Source: Pseudomonas sp. dw_358
GTDB taxonomy: Bacteria; Pseudomonadota; Gammaproteobacteria; Pseudomonadales; Pseudomonadaceae
Assembly: GCF_018449655.1 (NCBI RefSeq)
Contig: NZ_JAAVUX010000001.1
Location: forward strand, 434,001-498,000
Length of the DNA stretch: 64,000 nt
Direction of reading: 5' to 3'
Below are positions 1 through 9,515 of the stretch, in pieces. A program made the position numbers and the translations under genes. The notes beneath the pieces are model-generated. The model had not been told where the DNA came from. It did not search any database and saw only the letters and a list, made by a program, of their open reading frames with translations. Numbering within the stretch: position 1 is the stretch's first letter; each line of letters starts with the position of its first letter.

Positions 1-3
1 GCC

Positions 4-1263
4 ATGACCGATCAGCGCCCTCCTCGCCCCTACCACGTTGCAATCATTGGCGGCGGCCCTGCCGGATTGATGGCCGCCGAGCGCCTGAGCCAGGCCGGCA
101 TGCGTGTCGATCTGTATGACGGCATGGCTTCGGTGGGGCGCAAGTTTCTCCTGGCAGGCGTGGGCGGCATGAACATTACCCACTCCGAAGCCCTGCCCGC
201 CTTCATTTCACGCTATGCCGAGCGCAGCGACTGGGTCGCCGGCTGGCTACGGGCGTTCGATGCCGATCACTTGCGCACCTGGATTCAGGGCCTGGGTATC
301 GACACCTTCGTCGGCAGCTCGGGCCGGGTGTTCCCCACCGACATGAAGGCTGCGCCCTTGCTGCGCGCGTGGCTCAAGCGCCTGCGCGATGCCGGCGTGG
401 TTATCCACACCCGACATCGCTGGCTGGGCTGGCAGGCCGATGGCGTACTGAAGATCTGTTATCCACAGGGCGAGATGCAGGTGAGGCCAGACGCCACGGT
501 GCTTGCCCTCGGCGGCGCCAGTTGGACGCGGCTGGGTTCCGACGGGGCGTGGGTGCCTGGCCTTGAGGCCCATGAGGTCGAAGTCAACCCGTTACAGGCC
601 GCCAATTGCGGTTTTGAAGTCGGCGCCTGGAGCGATCTTCTGCGCGAGCGATTCGCCGGGGCGCCGCTGAAGAATATCGCCATGGGCCTGAGCGACGGGC
701 CTTTGCGGCTGGGGGAATGCGTGGTCACGGCGACCGGGGTGGAAGGCAGTCTGGTCTATGCGCTGTCCGCGCAAATTCGCGAGCGCATCAACGCCCAGGG
801 AAAGGCTGTGGTGCATCTGGATCTGCTGCCGAGCACATCTGTGGATAGCGTCGTAAAAGCCCTGAGCAAGCCTCGCGGCTCCCGCTCCATGGCCAAACAT
901 TTGCACAGCCAATTAGGCCTGGACGGGGTCAAGGCGGGCCTGCTGCGTGAGCTTGCGCACAAAGAGGACTTCGCCGACACCGCCGCTCTGGCGAGGTTGA
1001 TCAAGCAATTGCCCGTGACCCTGGTGAGACCGCGGCCGCTGGACGAAGCCATCAGCACGGCCGGCGGGGTCGCGCCCGAGGCGCTGGATGAGCGCCTGAT
1101 GCTGAAAAATATGCCGGGGGTATTTTGCGCAGGCGAAATGCTCGACTGGGAAGCGCCGACCGGCGGTTACCTGCTGACGGCATGCTTCGCCAGCGGGTGC
1201 GTGGCAGCGGATGGGGTGTTGAGTTGGTTGACGACTTTCTCCCCATCCACACCCACGCCGTAG
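4..1263 (+). CDS. NAD(P)/FAD-dependent oxidoreductase, HI0933/YhiN type (TIGR03862-like)
   Basis: A 419-residue flavoprotein. The N-terminus has a dinucleotide-binding fold with GGGPAG at about residues 16-21 and an acidic residue after the second strand (VDLYD). The C-terminus has the family signature GVFCAGEMLDWEAPTGGY followed by LLTACFASG, which closes the FAD site in HI0933-like proteins. The substrate is unknown for this family; no pathway can be inferred. The gene starts only four bases into the window, so its promoter and ribosome site are not visible. It ends 10 bp from the convergent rhlE gene. Family call is secure, function is not. Confidence 0.88.
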   Translation: MTDQRPPRPYHVAIIGGGPAGLMAAERLSQAGMRVDLYDGMASVGRKFLLAGVGGMNITHSEALPAFISRYAERSDWVAGWLRAFDADHLRTWIQGLGIDTFVGSSGRVFPTDMKAAPLLRAWLKRLRDAGVVIHTRHRWLGWQADGVLKICYPQGEMQVRPDATVLALGGASWTRLGSDGAWVPGLEAHEVEVNPLQAANCGFEVGAWSDLLRERFAGAPLKNIAMGLSDGPLRLGECVVTATGVEGSLVYALSAQIRERINAQGKAVVHLDLLPSTSVDSVVKALSKPRGSRSMAKHLHSQLGLDGVKAGLLRELAHKEDFADTAALARLIKQLPVTLVRPRPLDEAISTAGGVAPEALDERLMLKNMPGVFCAGEMLDWEAPTGGYLLTACFASGCVAADGVLSWLTTFSPSTPTP

Positions 1264-1273
1264 GAGACGGGGC

Positions 1274-2608
1274 TTACGGCTTGCGCTTGCGCGGCCCGGT
1301 GTTGAAGACCGGCACCTTGCGCACAGGCTTGGGCGCCGGCACCGGATCACTCGGGGTATCGCCGCTGTCCAGCCACTTGCCCAGGGTGCGCTTGCCGCCG
1401 CTGACCTTGGGTTTTTTCGGTTTTTTCGGCTTTTTAAGCACCTGGCCGCTGGCGTCGGTGGAAGGCACACGATGCTCAGGCTCGAAATCAGGCTCCTCGA
1501 TGCGTTTGAGGGTCTGGCGGGTCAGGGTTTCGATGGCAGACAATAGCTGCACCTCGTCGGCACACACCAGCGAAATCGCTTCGCCCGTCGCCCCGGCGCG
1601 TCCGGTACGGCCGATGCGGTGGATGTAATCCTCCGCGACGATGGGCAGGTCGAAATTCACCACCAGCGGCAAGTCTTCGATGTCCAGGCCCCGGGCCGCC
1701 ACATCGGTGGCCACCAGAATCTGCAATTCGCTGGCTTTGAAGCGATCCAGCGCCCGTTGGCGCGTGGCCTGGGGCTTGTCGCCATGGATGCCGTCGGCGT
1801 TCACACCCAAGCCCTGCAAGCGCTCGACCAGCGCATCGACTCCGTTACGGGTCTTGGCGAACACCAGCACCTGGGTCCAGCGCTGTTGACGGAGCAGGTG
1901 GCAGAACAATTCCGGCTTGCGCTTCTTGTCGACCGTGACGATCCACTGCTTGACCGAACTGGCCGCGACGTTGCGCGGGCTGACTTCGATGCTCAACGGG
2001 TCGTTGAGGGTCTGGCCGGCCAATGCGCGAATTGCGTCGGAGAAAGTCGCCGAGAACAGCAGGGTCTGACGCTGCTTGGGCAAGGCTGCGTAGATGTCGC
2101 GCAGCTCTTCGGAAAAGCCCAGGTCCAGCATGCGGTCGGCTTCGTCCAGCACCAGGGTTTCCAGCTGGCTGAACTTCACCGCGTTCTGGCGAAACAGATC
2201 AAGCAGACGCCCCGGCGTGGCCACCAACAAGTCGACACCCTTGCGCAGCTTCATCATCTGCGGGTTGATGCTGACGCCGCCGTACACCGCGTAGGTGCTC
2301 AGGGGCAGGTGTTCGGCATACTCCACAATGTTGGCGTGCACCTGTTCGGCCAGCTCGCGGGTCGGCACCAGAATCAGCGCGCGTGCGCAGTTGCTACCCA
2401 CCTTGGGGCCGGCCATGGTCAGGCGCTGCAGCAGCGGCAGGGCGAAACCTGCGGTCTTGCCGGTGCCTGTCTGGGCAGCCGCCATCAGATCACGGCCGGC
2501 AAGCACGGCCGGAATGGCCTGGGCCTGAACCGGCGTCGGCGTCTGGTAGCCCAGGGTTTCCAGCGCGCGCAGCAGCGGGTCGATCAGGCCAAGGGAGGCG
2601 AATGTCAT
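1274..2608 (-). CDS. rhlE: DEAD-box ATP-dependent RNA helicase RhlE
   Basis: A 444-residue helicase with the full DEAD-box set in order: Q motif in the first 30 residues, AQTGTGKT (motif I), PTRELAEQV (Ia), LDEADRM (II), FSATFS (III), VATDVAARGLDIE (V) and HRIGRTGRAG (VI). It unwinds short RNA duplexes and acts in ribosome assembly and RNA turnover. After the helicase core there is a basic tail of about 70 residues that includes the tandem KKPKKPKKPK, a probable RNA-binding extension as in other RhlE proteins. It is the last gene of a minus-strand series, 148 bp after the exonuclease gene, and converges with the flavoprotein gene. Pseudomonads often have more than one RhlE; which paralogue this is rests on position. 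Confidence 0.95.
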   Translation of the reverse strand: MTFASLGLIDPLLRALETLGYQTPTPVQAQAIPAVLAGRDLMAAAQTGTGKTAGFALPLLQRLTMAGPKVGSNCARALILVPTRELAEQVHANIVEYAEHLPLSTYAVYGGVSINPQMMKLRKGVDLLVATPGRLLDLFRQNAVKFSQLETLVLDEADRMLDLGFSEELRDIYAALPKQRQTLLFSATFSDAIRALAGQTLNDPLSIEVSPRNVAASSVKQWIVTVDKKRKPELFCHLLRQQRWTQVLVFAKTRNGVDALVERLQGLGVNADGIHGDKPQATRQRALDRFKASELQILVATDVAARGLDIEDLPLVVNFDLPIVAEDYIHRIGRTGRAGATGEAISLVCADEVQLLSAIETLTRQTLKRIEEPDFEPEHRVPSTDASGQVLKKPKKPKKPKVSGGKRTLGKWLDSGDTPSDPVPAPKPVRKVPVFNTGPRKRKP

Positions 2609-2756
2609 GGGAATTCCGTCAGAGTAGGTTTTGCGATGGCGCGCAGTTTACCTTGTTGGGGTGGGTTACGGCGCGTGGTGTTGAGGCGGGCCGATCAGAC
2701 GGCCCTGCTTGCCAGTGAAAGTCAACCCAGCGAAGGATGAGGCACTGCCATTGCGG

Positions 2757-3365
2757 TCAAAGCCGATACTTCTTCAACGCCTCGGGAATCTTCGCCGCCG
2801 CCACTTTCTGCAAGGTGCAGAACAAGCCATGGGACACCTGCGCCAGGCCGTGGCGCTGGCGCAGCTCGGTCGCCAGATAGTGCGTCAGGTTGGCGGCCAT
2901 CTCCGCATCGGCCATGGCCCGGTGGGCCTGGCCGGTGTGAGGCAGGTTGGCCCAGGTGTTCAAGGTACCCAGCTTGTGATTGGGCGCCGAGGGCAGCAGT
3001 CGACGAGCCAACAGCAGCGAGCAGGCAAACTTCTGCACGCGCTCGCGACGGATCAGACTCATTTCGTAATCCCAGAAACGCTGGTCGAAGGACGCGTTGT
3101 GCGCCAGCAGCGGGGTATGGCCCACGAACTCGCCCACCTGCTCCATGACCTCGGCGGCCGGTGGCGCGTTGCGCACCATGGCCGTGGAAATCCCGGTGAG
3201 GCCGGTGATGAAACCCGGCACCGGCAAGCCGGCGTTCATCAGGCTCTGGAAGCGGTCGACGATGCGCCCGCCCTCCAGCATCACCACAGCGATCTCGGTG
3301 GCGCGGCAGCGGGCGTTGGGCGTGATGCCCGTGGTTTCAAAGTCGATGACGGCGATGCGTTCCAA
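2757..3365 (-). CDS. 3'-5' exonuclease, DnaQ-like DEDDh family
   Basis: A 202-residue exonuclease-fold protein. The three exonuclease motifs are visible: Exo I IDFETTG near residue 8, Exo II HNASFDQRF near residue 100, and Exo III HRAMADAEM near residue 150, whose His and Asp place it in the DEDDh class. Such proteins trim 3' ends of DNA or RNA. There is no polymerase, PHP or GIY-YIG domain, so it is a stand-alone nuclease and not the polymerase III epsilon subunit by itself. It lies 33 bp downstream of the NYN-domain gene on the same strand, so the two nuclease-fold genes may be cotranscribed. Target is unknown. Confidence 0.85.
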   Translation of the reverse strand: MERIAVIDFETTGITPNARCRATEIAVVMLEGGRIVDRFQSLMNAGLPVPGFITGLTGISTAMVRNAPPAAEVMEQVGEFVGHTPLLAHNASFDQRFWDYEMSLIRRERVQKFACSLLLARRLLPSAPNHKLGTLNTWANLPHTGQAHRAMADAEMAANLTHYLATELRQRHGLAQVSHGLFCTLQKVAAAKIPEALKKYRL

Positions 3366-3398
3366 GACAGCAGATTCCTGAGCAATTTCTACAGTGTT

Positions 3399-3878
3399 TC
3401 AATGTTTGAGCAACAAGGCGCCTTCGATCGGCACGTAGCGGCTGGCGGCCCGAATCAGCGAATGCGCGGTGAGACCGGGGACGCCATAGGCCACCGCTTC
3501 GACACCATGTTTGTGGATAACCCGTTCCAGCAGCAGGTCGAAATCGCCATCGCCCGAGGCCAGCACGATTTCATCGACATGGTCGGCGGCGTCCATGATA
3601 TCGATGGTGATGCCCACATCCCAGTCGCCTTTGGCCGAGCCATCGCTGCGCTGGATATAAGGTTTGAGTTTGACGGTAAAACCGAGGTTGCGCAGGATCT
3701 GCTGAAACTGCTGCTGTTTGCTGTCGCCACGATCGATCGCATAGGCGTAGGCCTCGACGATCTCGCCACGCTGGCGGATGTCAGCCCATAGGGCGGCGTA
3801 GTTGAAGTGGCAACCATGGACCTGGCGCACGGTGTAATAGAGGTTCTGCACATCGGCAAACACTGCGATTTTCTTCAC
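3399..3878 (-). CDS. NYN-domain protein (LabA/DUF88 family), putative ribonuclease
   Basis: A 159-residue single-domain protein. The N-terminus KKIAVFADVQNLYYTVR carries the first conserved Asp and Asn of the NYN/PIN-like fold. The next acidic cluster GDWDVGITIDIMD and the strand ending ASGDGDFDLLLE give the other metal-binding acids. The family is LabA-like; members are predicted metal-dependent RNases, but few have been tested. It precedes the DEDDh exonuclease gene in the same direction, which supports a nucleic-acid role by context only. A start at the Met of MKKIA fits the family length. Confidence 0.85.
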   Translation of the reverse strand: MKKIAVFADVQNLYYTVRQVHGCHFNYAALWADIRQRGEIVEAYAYAIDRGDSKQQQFQQILRNLGFTVKLKPYIQRSDGSAKGDWDVGITIDIMDAADHVDEIVLASGDGDFDLLLERVIHKHGVEAVAYGVPGLTAHSLIRAASRYVPIEGALLLKH

Positions 3879-3984
3879 CGCACTTCCCCTTGGCGCCCAG
3901 GCAACCGGGCCTTGGCAAAGGCCCAGTATGCCAGTGGCGGCCGCGCCGCGCCGAGTTTTGCGTCAGCGCGGCGACAGAGGGTGC

Positions 3985-4722
3985 TCAGACGTAGTCGTCA
4001 TCGTCCGAGAAGAAGCCACCGCCATCATCGCTGCCGCCAAAGCCACCCGGATCCTGATTGGCCCACGAGTCGTTGCCGACGTTGGCCTGATCGTTGTTGC
4101 CCCAGCCGCCGTCGTTGTTGTTGCCGGCGTACTGGTTAGGCTCTTCCTTGATGACTTCGACGATCTCTTCAGGCTGCGCGTTGTGATGGAACAGACTGCT
4201 GATGCCTTCGGCCAGCATCACCCCGCCGGCCACGCCTGCAGCGGTCTTCAGCGCGCCGCCCATGAAGCTGCTGGCCGCCGACGGTGCCGCCGGGGCTTGC
4301 TGCTGAGGCGGGTAGTAGGGCTGCTGCGGCTGTTGGGGCTGGCCGCCATAGGCCGGACCACGCCCCGGCTCGCGCCAGCCGCCGGAAGACTGCGGCGCCG
4401 GAGCCGGCTCGGACTCGCGGGAGCCGCCGCCGAACAGGCTGGAGAGAAAACCGCCGCTCTGCTGAGGCTGCGCAGCCGGCTGAGCCTGGGCGCGAGCCTG
4501 CTCCAGATCCTGTTGCAGCTGTTTGTTCTGCTGGTCCATCCGCTTGAGCGCGGCCTCCTGAACCAGAATCGCCTGGGCCATGAAATAGGCCACATTCGGC
4601 TGGCGGGCCACGTGATCCTTGATCCGCTGTTCCGCTAGCGCGTCGCGCGGGCCTGCGTCCCTTTCGGCCTGTTGCAGCCGGGAAAACAGTCCATCGATCA
4701 GGGTTTGCTCATCGCTGTTCAT
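3985..4722 (-). CDS. DUF2076 domain-containing protein
   Basis: A 245-residue protein recognised as DUF2076. Residues 1-80 form a helical, probably coiled-coil segment rich in Gln and Glu (for example KRMDQQNKQLQQDLEQAR). The middle is Gln/Pro/Gly-rich and of low complexity. A short hydrophobic Gly/Ala stretch follows (LKTAAGVAGGVMLAEGI). The C-terminus is acidic and Asn/Gly-rich and ends in a run of Asp (SDDDDYV). No catalytic motif and no signal peptide at the N-terminus are visible. Function is unknown; the build suggests a scaffold or envelope-associated protein. Confidence 0.8.
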   Translation of the reverse strand: MNSDEQTLIDGLFSRLQQAERDAGPRDALAEQRIKDHVARQPNVAYFMAQAILVQEAALKRMDQQNKQLQQDLEQARAQAQPAAQPQQSGGFLSSLFGGGSRESEPAPAPQSSGGWREPGRGPAYGGQPQQPQQPYYPPQQQAPAAPSAASSFMGGALKTAAGVAGGVMLAEGISSLFHHNAQPEEIVEVIKEEPNQYAGNNNDGGWGNNDQANVGNDSWANQDPGGFGGSDDGGGFFSDDDDYV

Positions 4723-4921
4723 GGCGACCTCGTTAGATTGCCGGTAGAAATCGAATGCCGGGCAGCATTTCTGCCTGGCTCAGTCATGTGATGGGGGCCG
4801 CCACGACGCTTTCAATGGCGCGCCCCATGAAACTTGTTTTATTTGCTCACATATTTGCCATTGGGCCGACGGGAGGGCTTGGTTAGAGTGGCCGCCGGAT
4901 TCGATGCCTGATGGTTGGACC

Positions 4922-5656
4922 ATGCAAGCTTTTGCCGTGCTTCGTGACTCGCTGTATTTTTTCCGTTGCAATCTCATTGCGATAGCACGGTTGTGTCTGC
5001 CGGTGATCATCCCCCAGGCGCTAGCTGTACAACTGTTGGACTTTATGGACAGCGATCGGCCCGTTTACGGCGATGTCATTCTTATGCTGGTGTTTTCATC
5101 GTTCTATACCGGCGCGCTGCTGGTATACCTCGATGCTAGGATCAACGGCGGCGACCCCACCACTCAGAAGGTTTTTGCGGTCGCGAGCACACGGATTCCA
5201 GCGTTGATTTCATTGGCCATGCTTAACCTGTTGATCATTACCGCCAGCGCAGCGGTGTTGGTCTTTCCCGGTATCGTGATGCTCACCGGTATGGTCGTCA
5301 GCCCGAGCGTGCCCATAGCGCTCATCGCACTCGGTACCGTGCTCGCCTTGTGGCTCTCCATCAGGCTAAGCCTGACACAGCCGCTGCTGATAGTCCGGAG
5401 CCTGAACCCGACAGCGGCCATTCGGGAAAGCTTTGCGTTGACGCGCGGTCACTTCTGGCTGGTAGCTGCGAGCCTCACAGGGGCCGTGCTGCCCTTGTTT
5501 GCGTTCCAAATGGGGCGCTTCTTCCTGCCCTCCCACCCAATGGTAGACGTGCTGCTCGACATCTTTATTCTTTTCGTGCAGTTGGGGGCCGCCGTAGTGG
5601 CCTATCGGCTGTCGTGCTTACTGACTGACATCCACAGGCAAAAGACCATCGCCTAG
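4922..5656 (+). CDS. YciC family (UPF0259) inner-membrane protein, copy 1
   Basis: A 244-residue integral membrane protein with about six hydrophobic segments. An in-frame ATG lies 18 bp upstream at 4904, but the start at 4922 gives an N-terminus (MQAFAVLRDSLYFFR) that aligns with the neighbouring paralogue (MNPLSILRDSLYFFR). The family has no proven function. Both copies share the N-terminal motif, a central NGG motif after a membrane segment, and the block AIRESFALTRGHFW or its equivalent. This copy uses more AT-ending codons than copy 2 and than most neighbours. It is followed 69 bp later by copy 2 on the same strand. Confidence 0.85.
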   Translation: MQAFAVLRDSLYFFRCNLIAIARLCLPVIIPQALAVQLLDFMDSDRPVYGDVILMLVFSSFYTGALLVYLDARINGGDPTTQKVFAVASTRIPALISLAMLNLLIITASAAVLVFPGIVMLTGMVVSPSVPIALIALGTVLALWLSIRLSLTQPLLIVRSLNPTAAIRESFALTRGHFWLVAASLTGAVLPLFAFQMGRFFLPSHPMVDVLLDIFILFVQLGAAVVAYRLSCLLTDIHRQKTIA

Positions 5657-5725
5657 TACCCAGCCGCCGCTCTCGGTTATGCTCGGGGCCATTTCCGCCT
5701 TTCAGACCGTTTGCGACCCTCATTG

Positions 5726-6397
5726 ATGAACCCGCTCAGTATCCTGCGTGACTCGCTGTACTTCTTTCGCCGCAACTTCCTGGCCATCGTGCGCCTGTGC
5801 CTGCCCCTGGTGGTGATCGAGGCGCTGGGCAAGGAATTGCTCGACCGCGCCATCGGCCCGGACGGGTCGCCCGTCTACGACATCGCTTTCGGCCTGCTGT
5901 TCTACCCGCTGTACACCGCCGCACTGATCCTGTTTCTCGACGTGCGCAGCAACGGCGGCCAGCCCCGCGTGCGCAACCTGCTGGCCGGCGCCATGCGTTT
6001 GTGGCCGATGTTCGCCCTGCTGACGGGTAGCAGTACCGTACTGATCATCCTCGGCCTGTCGATGTTCGTCCTGCCGGGCGTCTGGATCATGGTCAAGCTG
6101 GCGTTTTCCGAATACCTGCTGGTGCTGCGCAACCTCACCCCGATCGAGGCCATCAAGCAGAGCTTCATCATGACCCACGGGCAGTTCTGGCGGATTCTGA
6201 CCTGCATACTGGCGGTACTCGCGCCCCTGTGGCTGCTGAGCGGGATCAGCGATCAGCTATACCCCGACCCGCGCAACCCGGTGCTGGGGTTGATGATCGA
6301 CAGCGTGAACAGCTTTCTGCAGTTGTTTACCAGTATTGTGCTGTATCGGTTGTTCATGTTGTTGGGGGATGCGCAGGCGGATCGGGCTCGGGACTGA
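5726..6397 (+). CDS. YciC family (UPF0259) inner-membrane protein, copy 2
   Basis: A 223-residue membrane protein, paralogue of the gene just upstream. It keeps the N-terminal LRDSLYFFRRNFLAIVRLCLP-type segment, the SNGGQPRVRNL motif and the AIKQSFIMTHGQFWRIL block. A TTG at 5711 is in frame, but the ATG at 5726 matches the start of copy 1. A TATGCT box lies about 50 bp upstream, so the gene may have its own promoter. It converges with hrpB. The role of YciC proteins is not established; an envelope function is inferred only from the membrane segments. Confidence 0.87.
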   Translation: MNPLSILRDSLYFFRRNFLAIVRLCLPLVVIEALGKELLDRAIGPDGSPVYDIAFGLLFYPLYTAALILFLDVRSNGGQPRVRNLLAGAMRLWPMFALLTGSSTVLIILGLSMFVLPGVWIMVKLAFSEYLLVLRNLTPIEAIKQSFIMTHGQFWRILTCILAVLAPLWLLSGISDQLYPDPRNPVLGLMIDSVNSFLQLFTSIVLYRLFMLLGDAQADRARD

Positions 6398-6447
6398 CAA
6401 CTTCAGAACGTTGGGGGGTTGCATCCGTCAACCAGGCGATCGGCCCC

Positions 6448-8970
6448 TTACGTCCCTCTGGGCTTCACCCGCGCCGTCGCCTCCGCCACCAACGGATCAT
6501 CCGGCCAATAATGCTTCGGATACCGCCCCTTCAAATCCTTCTTCACCTCCAGATACGTACTGCGCCAGAAGTTGGCCAGGTCCTGGGTGACCTGCACCGG
6601 CCGCCGCGCCGGGGACAGCAAATGCAGCTTCAACACCTGGCGCCCACCGGCAATGCGCGGGGTGTCGGCCAGGCCGAACAGTTCCTGCAAGCGCACCGCC
6701 AGCACCGGCGGCGTTTCGCTGTAGTCCAGCTTGATGGAAGAGCCCGACGGCACCGAGATATGGCCCGGCGCTTGCTCTTCCAGTTGCTGCGGCAAAGGCC
6801 ATGGCAGTGCGTTATGCAGGATGGACGACAGGTCCAATCCAGCGAAATGGCTCAGCCGGCTGACGTTGTTCAGATAAGGCTGCAACCAGTCTTCCAGAGA
6901 CGCCAGCAACGCGGTATCAGCGAGGTCCGGCCACACGCTGTGCGCTTGCCGCTGCAGGTCCAGCCCGCGCAGCAACGCTATACGGGCCTGCCATTGGCGC
7001 AGGGCCGGAGTCCAGGGGAGTAGCTCCAGGCCTTTGCGGCGCACCAGATTGACCAGCGCCTGGCTGCGGGCGTTGGCATCCAGGCCGGTCAGTGGCTCCC
7101 GGGCCAGTATCAACTCACCCACCTTGCGCTGACGCTCGGCACGCAATACGCCTTCGCGTTCGTCCCATTCCAGTTCGTCCAGCACCCTGACCTGCTCGGC
7201 CAGCACGCTGTCGAACAACAGCGGATCGAAATCGGCGGCTAGATAGATGCGCTCTTCCCGCTGGCCCTGGCGACTGCCCAGGTCAGCTACCACCAGCCAG
7301 GGATGTTTCATCAGGGCATCCGCCTCGTTGAACAATGCGGCGCGGCCGTTGGCCAAGCGGTACTCAGCGCCACCTGAACGACGCTGTTGCGCCACCCGAT
7401 CAGGATAGGCCAGGGCCAACAGGCAGCCCAGCCAGCGGCCGTGATCGGGATCGCTCACAGGCGAGGTCGGTTTGCCATGGGTGTAACCGCGATACTGCCG
7501 CGCCAATTGACGAATACGCTGCACGCCGCCCTGCGCGCCCCGCTGGGCTTGTTGCTCACCTGACAGCAACGCCAGTCGGCTGTGCAGGTCGGCCCCGGCA
7601 CCGCGCAGGATATCGCGCTCCCCCAGCAGGGCCGCCACATCACAGGCCATTGGCCCGAGGCCCAACTCATGCCCTCGCAGCAGCAAATGGGCGATACGAG
7701 GATGAGCCGGCACCTGAGCCATGGCCTGACCATGGGCGCTCAAGCGGCCGTCGGCGAGCAAAGCCCCGAGTCGCTGCAACAGGTCGCGCGCTTGCGCCAC
7801 CGCTGCGGTGGGCGGTGCATCCAGCCAGCGCAGTTGCTGGGGCTCCACCCCCCAGCGCGCCAGTTGCAAGGCCAATCCGGCCAGATCCGCCTGAAGAATT
7901 TCTGCCGCACCATAAGCCGCCAATTGCGGGTGCTGTGCCTCGGACCACAACCGATAGCACACGCCAGGCTCCAGCCGCCCTGCGCGACCGGCGCGTTGAG
8001 TGGCGCTGGCACGGGAGATACGCTGGGTATCGAGCCGGGTCATGCCGCTGCCTGGGTCAAAGCGTGGCACCCGCGCCAGCCCGGCGTCGATCACCACCCG
8101 CACGCCGTCGATGGTCAGGCTGGTCTCGGCAATGTTGGTCGCCAGCACCACCTTGCGCTTGCCCGTCGGCGCGGGGTCGATGGCTGCCCGCTGAGCGGCC
8201 AGGTCCAGCTCGCCGTGCAGTGGGCAAAGTAACGTATCACCGCCCTCCCCCAGCGCATCGAGCAACGACTGATGCACTCGGCGAATCTCCGCCTGGCCGG
8301 GCAAAAACACCAGCAGGCTGCCGGCTTCATCGCGCAGGGCTTCGAGCACGGTCTTCACCACACTGGGCTCGATGAACTCGCCCGGCTGCAGGTTGCGCCC
8401 CCAACGCATGGCCACCGGGAACATCCGGCCTTCACTGCTGACTACCGGTGCATCATCCAACAAGGCCGACAGCCGCTCGCCCTCAAGCGTCGCGGACATC
8501 AGCAGAATTTTCAGCGGCGGATCTTCGCGCAGCAGCTCACGACCGTTGAGACTCAAGGCCAGCGCAAGATCAGCGTCCAGGGAGCGTTCGTGAAATTCGT
8601 CGAAAATGACGAGCCCCACGCCTTCCAGCGCTGGATCATCCTGCAGCCGCCGTACCAGGATGCCCTCGGTCACCACCTCGATCCGGGTGCATGGGCCGAC
8701 CTTGTTTTCCAGGCGAATGCGGTAGCCGACGGTTGCGCCCACCTTTTCGCCCAGCTCGCTGGCCAGCCGCTCGGCCGCCGCCCGCGCAGCCAGACGTCGT
8801 GGTTCGAGCATGAGGATGGTCTGCCCGGCCAGCCACGGCTCGTCGAGCAGGGCCAAGGGCACGCGGGTGGTCTTGCCGGCGCCGGGCGGCGCTTCGAGCA
8901 CCGCTTCGTGGCGCTGGCTCAGGGCCTGACGCAAGGCGGGCAGGACGGCATCGATGGGTAACGACTTCAT
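6448..8970 (-). CDS. hrpB: ATP-dependent helicase HrpB
   Basis: An 840-residue DExH-box helicase. Motif I is PPGAGKTTRVPLALL, motif II is DEFHERSLDADLAL (the DEFH form used by HrpB), motif III is SATLEGERL and motif VI is QRAGRAGRLEPGVCYRLW. After the helicase core come the helicase-associated domain and the long HrpB-specific C-terminus. The chosen start (MKSLPID) lies 54 bp inside the longest open frame; the upstream extension does not resemble the family and lies in the divergent promoter region. HrpB is a putative RNA helicase of unclear cellular role. It is divergent from the small lipoprotein gene. Confidence 0.95.
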   Translation of the reverse strand: MKSLPIDAVLPALRQALSQRHEAVLEAPPGAGKTTRVPLALLDEPWLAGQTILMLEPRRLAARAAAERLASELGEKVGATVGYRIRLENKVGPCTRIEVVTEGILVRRLQDDPALEGVGLVIFDEFHERSLDADLALALSLNGRELLREDPPLKILLMSATLEGERLSALLDDAPVVSSEGRMFPVAMRWGRNLQPGEFIEPSVVKTVLEALRDEAGSLLVFLPGQAEIRRVHQSLLDALGEGGDTLLCPLHGELDLAAQRAAIDPAPTGKRKVVLATNIAETSLTIDGVRVVIDAGLARVPRFDPGSGMTRLDTQRISRASATQRAGRAGRLEPGVCYRLWSEAQHPQLAAYGAAEILQADLAGLALQLARWGVEPQQLRWLDAPPTAAVAQARDLLQRLGALLADGRLSAHGQAMAQVPAHPRIAHLLLRGHELGLGPMACDVAALLGERDILRGAGADLHSRLALLSGEQQAQRGAQGGVQRIRQLARQYRGYTHGKPTSPVSDPDHGRWLGCLLALAYPDRVAQQRRSGGAEYRLANGRAALFNEADALMKHPWLVVADLGSRQGQREERIYLAADFDPLLFDSVLAEQVRVLDELEWDEREGVLRAERQRKVGELILAREPLTGLDANARSQALVNLVRRKGLELLPWTPALRQWQARIALLRGLDLQRQAHSVWPDLADTALLASLEDWLQPYLNNVSRLSHFAGLDLSSILHNALPWPLPQQLEEQAPGHISVPSGSSIKLDYSETPPVLAVRLQELFGLADTPRIAGGRQVLKLHLLSPARRPVQVTQDLANFWRSTYLEVKKDLKGRYPKHYWPDDPLVAEATARVKPRGT

Positions 8971-9088
8971 GGGGACTCCGCTGTCGGCCACGCAGTATAA
9001 CGGCGAACCAGACGCCTGCCCCACGGTCTCAAGTGTCGTTCAACTTCATTTGCTTGTATCGTTGCATCTTTCCCCCAGGAGACTCCCC

Positions 9089-9508
9089 ATGCGCACACCT
9101 TCCCGTATTATCGGAGGCGTCGTACTTGCCGCCCTGCTCGCCCAAATGACCGGCTGTGGCGCCATTTTCTACCCTGAGCGTCGCGGCCAGATCGACGGCC
9201 GGATCGATCCTGGCATTGCCGTGCTGGATGCCGTCGGCCTGCTCTTCTATATCATCCCCGGCCTGATCGCCTACGGCGTCGACTTCACCACCGGCGCCAT
9301 CTACCTGCCCCACGGCAAGACCGCACAGATCGACCCGGTGATTCTGCACCAGGCCGTGGGTGTGGACGGCAAGGTTGATAACGCCAAGCTGCAAGCGATA
9401 ATGCAAACCGAACTGGGCCAGAGCCTCCCGCTCAACGACCCGCGCCTGATCCAGCATCGCGGCAGCGTCCAGCAACTGGCCGCCTACGGCCTCGTACCCG
9501 CTGCCTGA
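9089..9508 (+). CDS. Small conserved lipoprotein
   Basis: A 139-residue protein starting at the ATG preceded by CCCAGGAGACTCCCC. Residues 1-22 form a type II signal peptide ending in the lipobox QMTGC, so the mature protein should be lipid-anchored. A second hydrophobic stretch follows (VLDAVGLLFYIIPGLIAYGVDF). Orthologues are common in pseudomonads and have sometimes been labelled polyribonucleotide nucleotidyltransferase; nothing in this sequence supports that label. It ends 7 bp before fieF on the same strand, so the two are probably cotranscribed. Confidence 0.82.
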   Translation: MRTPSRIIGGVVLAALLAQMTGCGAIFYPERRGQIDGRIDPGIAVLDAVGLLFYIIPGLIAYGVDFTTGAIYLPHGKTAQIDPVILHQAVGVDGKVDNAKLQAIMQTELGQSLPLNDPRLIQHRGSVQQLAAYGLVPAA

Positions 9509-9515
9509 GGACACC

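Noticed and set aside
9089..9508. Polyribonucleotide nucleotidyltransferase label sometimes attached to this small lipoprotein
   Set aside because: The 139-residue product has a lipobox and no RNase PH, KH or S1 domain.
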